This document shows, piece by piece, positions 42,697-52,642 of a stretch of DNA of 64,000 nucleotides (its first letter is position 1; every line of letters starts with the position of its first letter). Origin of the DNA: Allacma fusca (Eukaryota > Arthropoda > Collembola > Symphypleona > Sminthuridae); NCBI GenBank assembly GCA_947179485.1, contig OX359247.1:46349131-46413130 (forward strand), given 5' to 3'. Below the pieces are notes generated by a model. The model made no database searches and was not told the origin of the DNA. It saw only the letters and a program-made list of their open reading frames with translations. The position numbers and the translations under genes are program-made.

Positions 42697-44380
42697 CAGG
42701 GTTGAAAATTGGAATCGGAATTGGAATCGGAATCGAAAAAGAATCGGAAAATTTAAAGTATTAGAATCGGAATTAAAAATACTGCAAAATTAGGAATTTG
42801 AATTCTAATCGGAATCGGAAAGTAAGTATCGGTATTGGTATTAGAATTTAATGATATTCCAAAGAATTCCGATTCCATTTTTATACAGCCATAAAGCGCC
42901 CTTTACGACCTTTTACATAGCAACTTTACCTTTTACATTTTACACTTCTACATGTTTTTTTCACAAATAGTTCTTTATCGTAGTAATAAAAATGGAAAGA
43001 AAGGCAGAATCATTTGTTTATGATTACTACAAGTACAATAGAAAAGAAATACAAAAAAAAAATGAAAGACATGTTTCAACGTATTCTGTGGAACAACTTT
43101 GGACCGCACAAGGGACAAATGAATTAATTTGTTCAAGTGGTGGAGGGTTTGTTTTTTTCAAAGCGGACAGTGCAAGGTTGAATATTTTTTTAATATAAAG
43201 TACATGTAATGTACATACATATATTTCGAATATCGTGGTCAACCCTCACACCAATTTTGATTGGTGTAGGACCAACCATATAAAAAATATTACAAGAAAT
43301 AAGTGGGACTATTTTGCGTGACGGAAGAACGAACGCGGAGCTGCGCCATGCGGTTATTTGTGTACATGTAAGGGCTGCATACTCGTTACGCTGCATGAAA
43401 GCGCGCCTCTCACCTCCACAAGACAATCCTGCGTGTGTACGTGTAAATACAAGTGCATGGACCCTTATGTGTATATGTATATGAATTACCCGTTTCGGTT
43501 TTTCTCAATTTTGAAGACGGGCCCACTGTAATGTGACACATTTTTTAAATTTAAATTGTGGTACCAATGCAGTCTTGTCGCTTAAGCTTCTAAAAATGAT
43601 CACATTAGAGTGGGCCCATAGTGAAAAAAATCTTGAATATAGTCAAATTTACATTGTAATTTTTTTAAAAAAATCGAAATATTATTTCCTTGATCCGGAA
43701 AAAAATCATGAGGTGACCTTCCTTTACGACAAAAAATTTAAGATAGGCAGTTTGTCTTGTAATATTAAATTGTGGCTGTAAAAAAATATTTTTGTTTTCG
43801 GGTTTTTTCGGTTTTTTGACCTTCAAAATTGCTTTTGCGAAAAAAAATTTGGTGGACAATTTTTTTCAAGCCACTCTGCATTTAAGTACTTACATGAAAG
43901 TGTTTTTTAAAAAAGTGACTTTCGTCGCTGTCCGCTTTGAGAAAAACAAACCCTGGAATGATTCAGAATTTTTTGAAATTCTCCAGCAAGTAACATTTAT
44001 AATCTTGAGCATTCCAGTAACTTAGGTTACTGTGGAAAGACGTTTCTCTGCATTACGTTATAACCTATATATATATAACCTAGGTCGACTACCGGAGGAA
44101 TCCCTGCAAAACGTGTTGTTTGTTCGAGTAAACAAACAGTTTAAATGACGTGGTCGAATGACTTAAAAATGACAAAAATAACAATAAATTATAGGTTACA
44201 TCATACATGCATAGAATCGAAATTGGAATCGGAATTATTTAAAAGTATTTGAATTAATTGGTATCGGAATTCAAAATTAATTATTTGGATAGATCCGAAT
44301 TCGAATCGGAATCTAAATTAAATTTAAGCAGGTATTGTAATTGGAATCGGAATTTTGATTTTTCCGATATTTCATCCCTG
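42697..44380. mobile_element. hAT element with GGAATC repeats and decayed transposase, 8-bp TSD CTTGTGAG
   Basis: Exact CTTGTGAG at 42689-42696 and 44381-44388. Ends CAGGGTTGAAAATTGG and inward CAGGGATGAAATATCGG, with mirrored ATTGGAATCGGAAT words. It carries a hAT dimerisation-domain remnant (43792-44148), which confirms the superfamily. Confidence 0.9.
43792..44148 (+). pseudogene. hAT transposase C-terminal (dimerisation) fragment
   Basis: One frame with a single internal TAG at 44023-44025. Before the stop it reads ...LQQVTFIILSIPVT and after it VTVERRFSALRYN, then EESLQNVLFVRVNKQF. This matches the conserved hAT C-terminal pattern (PVT-x-x-x-x-ER-x-FS-x-L-R). The catalytic DDE part upstream is not recognisable. 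Confidence 0.75.
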
Positions 44381-44388
44381 CTTGTGAG

Positions 44389-45081
44389 CTTGTTTATTAT
44401 GAAAGTTTACACGCATGTAGACCATTTTGCTTTTGGTGAAAACTCCATGTAGCTCATTTTGCTTTTGGGAAGGCTTGCAACTATTCCGTTTTGCCTTTAA
44501 GGAAAAATCATCTGTGATCAGTACTACGTGCTAAGTTACCAGGGGGCGAGGCGCCGGCGGAATGTGGCAACAAGGGCTATTAACAGTAATGTGGTGTGTA
44601 CAAGGAAATGTGTATTTTAATTCCCCCCGTACTGGACACAGTTATATCTACTGGGCAAAGATTTTAATTGAGGCAAAAGAAAAAAAAGTGTATATGTGCT
44701 TCCTTGTATGTAGTATTATATTCAGTATACATATAGTAAATTGCGCAACACGTTTCATATTCAATTTTAAAACCCGACTACGTACTCCCTCTACCGGTCG
44801 TTACAACAGACAATTCAATGTTACAACAAACCTACAATAGATGGCGCAATCTGTACTCCCCAATTTGCACACATATGTATTACCATAAGTTTATACATGA
44901 CCTCATTTGTTTTTCTGAGGTCAAACGGATGACACAATGTCCTTCAAAAACAATAGGATTCTTCCCTTTTGCATGATCTGTCCCGGTAATAAATTTGTAA
45001 TGTGTAGTAGCATTGGTTCTGCAGATATCGTGCGGACAATACAGCCTCTACAGACAACCAGACAGCCAGACCTTCGCAATA
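44389..45081. other. interior of the outer MITE plus unassigned DNA
   Basis: 44389-44510 carries AGACCATTTTGC words of the outer MITE. From about 44520 a more GC-rich stretch (GGGGGCGAGGCGCCGGCGG) starts another, unidentified insertion. No gene supported. Confidence 0.4.
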
Positions 45082-47355
45082 CAGTCAACTGTCTCTATAA
45101 CGGATATTCTGGGGACTGTCATATTTTGTCCGCTATAAAGATTGTCCCTTATAGGCTTATAACGGAATTAAATCCACTATAAAGAAAGCACACTAACTTA
45201 TTAAAAAAGTAACTACACATAATTATGAAAAATTGAAAAATCACTAAAAATATATGTAAGTGGTTTAATACTTAAGTAAATTATGAATTGCAGTTCCTGA
45301 CTGATGCAAAAAATGTAGTTATTGTAGGCTGAGTAAGTTTTGCCAATTTTTGGTGTGTAACAACTTCTTCAATTCTTGAAATCCAACTCCAAAAATCCGT
45401 TGAATCGTTGTCACCAGCCAGATACCATGTTTTGATTTGTTGCAAGTATTGCATTGCTGTTCCATTTGAAATGACAGTCCTCTCTAATTCTTCATCTCCT
45501 TCGTTGTGTGTGATTACCTGTATCGATCGTTAGATTTTGCATTGTTTGCAGCCATAATACTAAAACAAATTAGTAGCTCTAAAGCTAATTAGCTAAAATA
45601 AGCATAATTTGACGTTCAAAATTACCTGGTTGTCAGCATTAATGAAATCTTCCAATAAAATATTTTGTGGTGCAACTTGTTGCCAGTCTTCTTCAGAGAT
45701 GCTTTCTTCGACTACGTCCACATCGCTCAAGTCATGGTCACTTGTAGAAATTAATTTTGATTTGCGAAAGCAATTTATGATTACATCTGAATTTAAATTG
45801 TTCCACGCCGATGCAAGACCTAAAATTCCTTCCAAGAGATCAATAACCGGCTCGGCTCCACTGTCGATTCTGTCGATTATTTTTTCGAAGTAACGCTGTT
45901 TTGTAGTGATGTTTCGTAGCGTTAATGATCCCGAGATCCAGTGGTTGCAACTTTGAAGTTACGTTGGGAGGAAAGCAAACTATTTTGACATTTGGAGTTT
46001 TGTCCCTGATTTTGTGTGCAGAACAGTTATCCACCAGAAGTACGATCTTTCGCTTCTTAAAACGCATTCGAAGATCCAGTTTCTTAATCCACGTGCTGAA
46101 AATCTAATTTTAAATGGTTTACTTGTACACTAAATTTATTTAACAATCCCTTGATTATGTGCATGCTTTTTTACCACAAGGTTCTTACTTCTCGAGTCAT
46201 CCAGGCTTTTTTATTAAAATAGTAATCAACTGGTAGAGACCTTTGCTTGACATTCTTGAAGCAGCGTGGTTTTTCTGACCTTCCAATAACAACAGGTTCC
46301 AATTTGTCAGTCCCTGTGGAGTTTACTCATAAAAGAATACTGACTCTTTCCTTCGACAATTTTCCTCCCGTGCAAATTTCACCCTTTCTGTTCATGGTTT
46401 TTCGTGGAAGCAGCTTGTAAAACAACGCTGTTTCATCACAGTTGTAAATGTCCTCGGGTTGATAACTTGATTTTATATCTGGCTAAATATTCTCTAACCA
46501 ATTCTTTACCACATTGCCGTCCACTGCACCAGCTTCTCCGCAAATGTCGTGGAATGAAATTCCGTGGCGTTTTTTCCAAGAAGAGAGCCAACCTTCACTT
46601 GCTTTGAAATTGCTTATTTGAAATCGTTCCGCTATTTTCTTCGCCTCGGCCATTAGGATGGTTCCACTGAGGGGAACATTTCGTTGCCTTAGGCGGTCGT
46701 ACCATTTAATAAGCTCTTCGTCGATTGTAGGAAAAGCACATGCACAAACCTTTCTTAAGTTAGAATCAACCTTATTATGATTTTCTAAAATCTGATCACG
46801 ATTTTTCCAAATACTATTGACAGTTGAACTTGACAAGTCTTTTTCTTGACATACTTTACTCTGCGATTTACCGGACTGTATTTCAAATATTATTGACACT
46901 TTTTGTCCCAGATTCAAGGTTTTACGTTTAGTGCTGCACATTTTAAAGTTACGTTTTGCGTGAACTTAAATAGTGGGTAATAAAAATTAATGAATCTACT
47001 CTATTGTCGGTAATAGCTCACATTCACTCTCCCGAGACATCGTGATTATTCAAGCATGAAGGAACCTGAAGTGCAGAAATAAGCTTAATAGTTTGCATGT
47101 TTTTGTTTCGAAATTCTGGCGGTAGAGACTGCAGACATAGCAATTATGTTTTGAAAATCCGTTATAAAATGTGTGTATTACTCCACCGTACCTTGAATTG
47201 TGTTCCCTTATAGGGAGTTTTCCGTTATAAACATATCCGTTATAAGCCGAGTCTTATACATATAGTTATATAGGCATTTTGCCGGGACCAACCAATTATG
47301 TCCACTATAGTCAGCTTTCCCTTATAGAGTTCTCCCTTATAGAGATAGTTGACTG
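45082..47355 (-). mobile_element. Tigger-like (pogo/Tc1-mariner) transposon, TA target
   Basis: Ends CAGTCAACTGTCTCTATAAC and inward CAGTCAACTATCTCTATAAG, flanked by TA on both sides (45080-45081 and 47356-47357). These are classic Tigger termini. It encodes a degenerate CENP-B-like transposase on the minus strand. Confidence 0.93.
45281..46941 (-). pseudogene. Tigger transposase, degenerate
   Basis: It starts at ATG 46941 with a psq/CENP-B type helix-turn-helix (KRKTLNLGQKVSIIFEI, then SSSTVNSIWKNRDQIL). A second DNA-binding half (GWLSSWKKRHGIS) follows. The DDE domain has YNCDETALF, LLVDNCSAHK and LQPLDLGIINATKHHYK, giving the three catalytic acidic positions. The C-terminal region is AWNNLNSDVIINCFRKS. 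Interruptions include an in-frame TAG near 46485, a TGA near 46330, and non-coding segments or introns near 46200-46080 and 45600-45500. The last piece ends at TAA 45281. Inactive. Confidence 0.85.
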
Positions 47356-47440
47356 TAGAGACTCTCGTTTCGCTTCGCCCCTAAAAATGCAAAGTAGACC
47401 ATTTTGCTTCTAATCGACATTGCACAGACCATTTTGCAGT

Positions 47441-48633
47441 TATTTTTCCCCATCGTGGCAGTGCTCGGCAATAACAAATAATTACATAATGTCATTGGAA
47501 GATTCTTCCTATGTTGTGATGTACAAGATGTGGAATTAGACATTCATACAATATATATAAATGTATAAGTGCACGATGAGATAGAATGAATTACTGATGG
47601 AAAGCCCGTTTGGATTTGGACGAATGAAAATCTTCCTTGTATTTTTAGCATAATTTCAATAACATTGACCTGGTACATGTCATGCCACAATAACCCGATG
47701 AATTTCATTGACCCAAGTAAACGCTTAATGGGAAATATTTATGAACTGGCACTCAATATTCTTTCAAGATACGTGTACTTCTCAGACACCGTTTTTCATC
47801 CATGCATGTTTTGTGTAACAGTTACAGGTGAAATGAATGTCGGCAAAAGAGTGGTCGTTCGAATTATTAGTAATACTGTATTGATCATTTACTGAGGTGG
47901 TGAGGGCTGCTGGACATTCTTGTGGTGTGATGCGTGGATCCTGATTATAATAACTGACAATGAGACTACAAGTTTTAACAGCACCACTCTTTCAACAGGA
48001 CGGTAGCAAAAGAATACAAATGTGCGTAAATTTAATTAAAATCCCTTGTATGCATAACAGATATAAAAATCGGAGAGTAGTAAACATTCTAGAACCATAT
48101 ATTGTTACTGACACTGGCTTGCTGCAAAAGGCAATTTTAGAACCCGCATTTCAATGTTAATTCTTTCGGTATCCCCTATAAATAGAACAACACGAGTGGG
48201 GTTATGCGTAAATGTAATTACTATTATTACTCTGATAAGAATTCCGGTGAAATATTCTCGTGAGTAAAACTTGACCTTGGAGAGTTTAATCGTCGTTTAA
48301 AATCAGATAGTCGGTAAATACACATTACATAATAGTACCTCCGAGAAGTAATTTTTAATAACACATATTCTAGTCTGGAAGAAATTGAAGTTAAACCATT
48401 GAAGACGGCTGAACCATTTTAACGACGGAGCGTCTCACTAAATTTTTATCTCATTCGAAAATTTTCCAGCCATGTACCTAAAATACTTTATTCATCCCAT
48501 GATGGGATATTAAATTCTGCTGATAACCATCGTCTGACAATGAGCACAGAGTATATCTTTTTGCTTTTGTTATCTCCAGTTTTTAGTTCCAGGGATTAAA
48601 TTTCTACAGATGTTGGGTCTGGAGTCAAATGAG
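47441..48633. repeat. array spacer blocks alpha and beta before B-type copy 2
   Basis: Uninterrupted version of 28590-32785. It provides the empty sites for the elements at 28868, 30845 and 31875. No gene; the frames at 47665-47895 and 47960-48160 are not conserved as proteins. Confidence 0.7.
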
Positions 48634-48639
48634 TATAAA
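48634..48639 (+). promoter_or_regulatory. TATA box of B-type copy 2
   Basis: TATAAA in GAGTATAAATACTTGAAG, 160 bp before the ATG. Confidence 0.7.
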
Positions 48640-48793
48640 TACTTGAAGCATCTTGTTTTATTTCATGTACAACAATAGTTCCTTCTGAGAAGACACATCA
48701 ACCCTCCACTATCCAGAAAGGTCCTACCACACTCTGAATCAAGGAAGAGAAACACTTTCCGTTAATTTCCAGAAAATATACAAAATCTTCAAA

Positions 48794-49555
48794 ATGCAGG
48801 CTTCAAAGTTCCTCACTTTCGCCGTGTTGGCTACATTTATTGTTGTGGGGAGTTGCGAGACGGAGACATCTGTAGACCGGCCAATGAAAACCAGGCAGGT
48901 ACATGCTGAAGGCTCGGAATTATTTTCAAGTCATGGGGCTGCGTTTGAATCCGACGGACGAAACGTTGACAGAAAGTCCCTGCAAGAAATTCAAGAGGAT
49001 TTGGCACGTCTCTCGACTGCAGGGTCAACCCTGCAAAATTTGATTTCCAAAATGAGCGGGATTTTAAACAACAACGGTAACTCAAAATCCGCGGATATTA
49101 CTCAATTCGGAGTAGGTGGCGGGTATTATCCCGTGAACAACTTCGTCAAGTTCTACAAGTCAACCTACGTAAGTTTTACATCTTTGGGCCCTGAATTTTA
49201 TTGTATTTTGATACAGAGCGATCCCATTACCCCCACAATGTACTCATTTCTAAAGGTACCCGCAGGGGGTTCAAAATATACAAATAAGATTTGAGACTTC
49301 ATAACATTTTGTAATTTCCAGGGTTATAATGGATACCCCACAATAGCTGGAATTCCTTGTGCTGGTATCCCAACCGTTAGCACTCTCCCAACAATTCCAG
49401 TGTTAATCAAAAGGATTACTGCAGACACGACCTACCTTATGGACCTTTACAACCGTGGGCTGGTCACTAGTACGACCAATGTCAGATCTCACGTTGCTAC
49501 TCAAGGAGTTAACCACGGCGTTGTTGTTGCTCCCTATGATGATCATTCACACTAA
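48794..49555 (+). CDS. B-type orphan secreted protein, copy 2 (202 aa, 2 exons)
   Basis: Exon 1 48794-49168 (donor GTAAGT), exon 2 49322-49555, exactly matching copy 1 in exon lengths and phase. The signal peptide and KTRQVHAEGSELFSS are identical. Differences from copy 1 are H for P after FSS, N for S and N for Y in GILNNNG, G for S in FGVGGGYYP, and G for E in LYNRG. The protein ends DDHSH, with stop TAA instead of TGA. Intron retention would add VSFTSLG... and stop, as in copy 1. Near identity of exons, intron and flanks shows a recent duplication or gene conversion. Confidence 0.87.
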
Positions 49556-50705
49556 TAGTTTCGTTGTTCACGATTCGTGTCTTCTATAACTGTGTTGAGA
49601 TTTATTGTTGAAACTGAATTTAACTCTAGCAGTAAGCACTAATGCCTCCAATCATTTAAAATTTTGATTCCGTTTCTGTCCAACATGGATATGAACCTTA
49701 CGGTTGAGCTTAATCTTACCTAAAGGGAAACATACTTACATATATTATTATTCCTATAGTATCTGTTATTACAATTAGGGTCTCGCTTTCAATAAAATCA
49801 CTTTTGTCGTTTACTCAATAATGAATAAAATAGGAATCTTGTTTGAATTATTAATCGTTGGGTGCACTCTGTGGTAACTACATAACGCCAGTAACACAAA
49901 TTCATAGCCATAAGTAGTGTGCAGGATGCTTCGTTACCTTGGCCCAACTAGGTTCTCCAACATGTAACCAAGCTATACAGCTAACGGAAGTATTTTCTTG
50001 TACAAAATTTAATTCTTGGCATTAAACAAATAATTTAAATCGATCGATCAACAAATACCTTTTATAGCTCTGAAATAAAAAATTACTAAAAATTCAAAAT
50101 ACTGGTGTGTTTGAAAAGCTCTTGATGATTGAAGATTGGACGAAGTATGGAATGTATCAATAGTCATAACTTCTGTATTGGTGGATTGGAAAGATCGCTT
50201 TGAAAAAATACCGATAGATCCGCAATACAATTTTGCACACAAAGAATACCATCTGCAATTAAGTAGCATGGTTAGATCTTGGAAAACCTAGGAGTGCAAA
50301 TGTTATTGAGCACCCTGAGTGTTAGCTGAAGCTGATTTGTCCATCCTGGATTTTTAAAACCTCGAATATTTTTCTAGAAAAACTTTTCCAAGGTAAGCAT
50401 TTTCGAATTACGATTGCTTTGTAAAGGTGATGACGTCGTCAATTGTTGACTTTAGGGGGAAACTATTTTTTCCCTGAAAATTCAATGTTGAGACTAGAAA
50501 AAGCAATTGAGCATTATTTGGAAATCGTAGAATCTCCAAGAGTCTTAATTTAAAAAATGTAATACGTACATACGACTCTGATAATCTAAAAATTAGAAAG
50601 ATTACCGGGGAGGAAACTCGAGGGGAATAATAAGAACTAATAAAACTCCAGTATCTCTAAACCATCGAACGATTAACTGGATGTGATGGATGCGATCAAA
50701 AAAAT
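49556..50705. repeat. spacer between B-type gene and tRNA, copy 2
   Basis: Homologous to 33706-35776 without the hAT MITE. AATAAA at 49791. No gene. Confidence 0.6.
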
Positions 50706-50778
50706 CGATCCTGCCAGGACTCGAACCTGGAATCCTCTGATCAGAAGTCAGATGCGTTATCCATTACGCCACAAGACC
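50706..50778 (-). tRNA. tRNA-Arg(TCT), copy 2
   Basis: Sequence identical to 35777-35849 over all 73 nt, including both internal promoter boxes, and again followed on the minus strand by a T run. Confidence 0.95.
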
Positions 50779-51170
50779 TTAGTTGGTGGAGGGATCGGGT
50801 TAAAATTACACAGGTGTTAAATGATGATTCATGTTACTGTGAAGAAGTTGACGAATTGCATCAACCTTATATTTTTGTTCGGGGAGAGGGACGACAGTGT
50901 GATTCTTGGACGCGTTAACTTCCCCGCGCTGATTGTAAGCTCGATTTTTTTGAACTCATTATTTTCAATAACAATTAACGAAATTCCGGTTGTTTTCAAG
51001 CAAAAAAAAATTGTAAGTACTTAGCTTTGTTGAAGTAAAAGAAGTCAAATATGAGCTATCTGCTGATTTACTGTGGCTAAGATTTTAAAGCACTGCTGGT
51101 CTAGTTTCATGTACTGAAGTATGTAGATACTTAAAAACAACAAAATAACAACATGCAGTTTATAACTCGC
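50779..51170. repeat. last recognisable array segment
   Basis: Matches 35850-36320 with a deletion of the segment around 35970-36080. Homology to the array ends near 51170. Confidence 0.55.
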
Positions 51171-52642
51171 TGACTCAACTTCAAATCTGACTTCAACAAC
51201 ACCCCATCATCTGGACTTAACCAATAATTCACACTACAGTAATAATGACCAATACAACAATAATATTAAGAATTGAGCAATAAATAAAATTTATAGCAAT
51301 CGCCTAACAAGCCACAAACAGTTATAAATACTTAAATAGACACGATCAACCAGAACTTACAATTAGTGAACTTGATGCCCCTTCTTCGATGACCCGATTG
51401 ATTGTCTGTTTGTGTAGCTGTTTCTATTATTTATGAGTTCATTTTAATGCATTTCATATCAATTGTTACATTTATATTCCCATGGAAGATATAAGGTTTA
51501 CGCTTGTGCAGTCTATATGTTCTTATCCTATTATCATAGTCTATCCCATCAAAATAATAAAATGTTATTTTAGAACGTTTATGACACTGAACTAACATTT
51601 TCATACACATTCAGCAGCTGGGGAGAAAATGCTGTGGGAGCATCAAATATATACGCATCGTTTATATTCGAAGAAAAAAAACGACGTCTCTCCTGGCATT
51701 TTATTTTTATGACTAAACTTCTTCTTGCACTGTAATTTCTGTGTTAAACAAGTTGAGGCAGCAGAGAGAAGTGAGAAATGAAAACTTTTTACAATTTATT
51801 AGTTCGTCTGTACATAAGTAGTGACAAGGCACTGTCATAAAATAAATAAACTTTACAATCCATGGCTCTAATAATTATTGTAAGTATATTGAAGATAGTA
51901 TTTGTAATGCCTAAAATAATGCAGGATCTCTATATCAATACAAGTACTGTAAAGATTAAAGTTCAGGTCGAGGAAACAAAACACGCTCAATATACATAAT
52001 TACCTATACGTATGGAGTTCTTTGGCGAAAAATATTTTCGAATCAAACACGTAATAATTACATAATAGTTTAGAACTAACTCAACAATAACTTGTAAGAA
52101 GCACCATGACTGTATACAAAACAGTATCATTCACTAAAAAACATATGTTACAAATACTCAGTCAAAATGTCATATATAACCTTAAATCTAATATCTAGAT
52201 GTAAGTAATTACATAATCCAACAAGCAGATAATTATTTTTTTAAACTGTCACCGGGCATACAATCAATGTATGCATGTATGTATATAATTATATATGTAT
52301 AGTAGGTCATTGGCTTCGTCAGAATGAGTGGAGGTAAACAGTATACAATCAACAAAACAAAATATAATGCACAGGGCACAAAAACGTAACAAGAACACAT
52401 TACATGCACACAGTAGTATAGTAGTATTTGCATCATATTTTTACACACCCAAAAAATATACTTATCAGCAAATTGGGGGTATACATGTAAATTAATTTTT
52501 TTTTGGTATAAAAATAATCTGTATGCAAAATATTCAAGTGAGCAATCAATGCCCATTTGCTTCTTATAAAATAAACGTACAAAAAAAACACTGTAATACG
52601 TTCATGTAAAATAATACAATTTTAAGTTCCCTGTAGGAGTCT
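51171..52642. other. single-copy DNA, probably the 3' UTR of the minus-strand gene in its right part
   Basis: AT-rich with no supported ORF. Minus-strand AATAAA occurs near 51797 and 51700, so a 3' UTR of roughly 850-950 nt is plausible (inference). Confidence 0.4.

Larger units (their letters stand above)
41304..47440. mobile_element. TCGTCGG-type MITE carrying nested transposons
   Basis: TA then TCGTCGGTGAAGAGGCAAAA at 41304, with AAAATGGTCT words. The mirrored right-hand words (TAGACCATTTTGC) appear at 44418-44500 and again at 47394-47440, so one ancestral copy has been split by the elements at 41513, 42697 and 45082. Its extreme right terminus is missing. It is the same family as 4942-5795. 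Confidence 0.65.
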
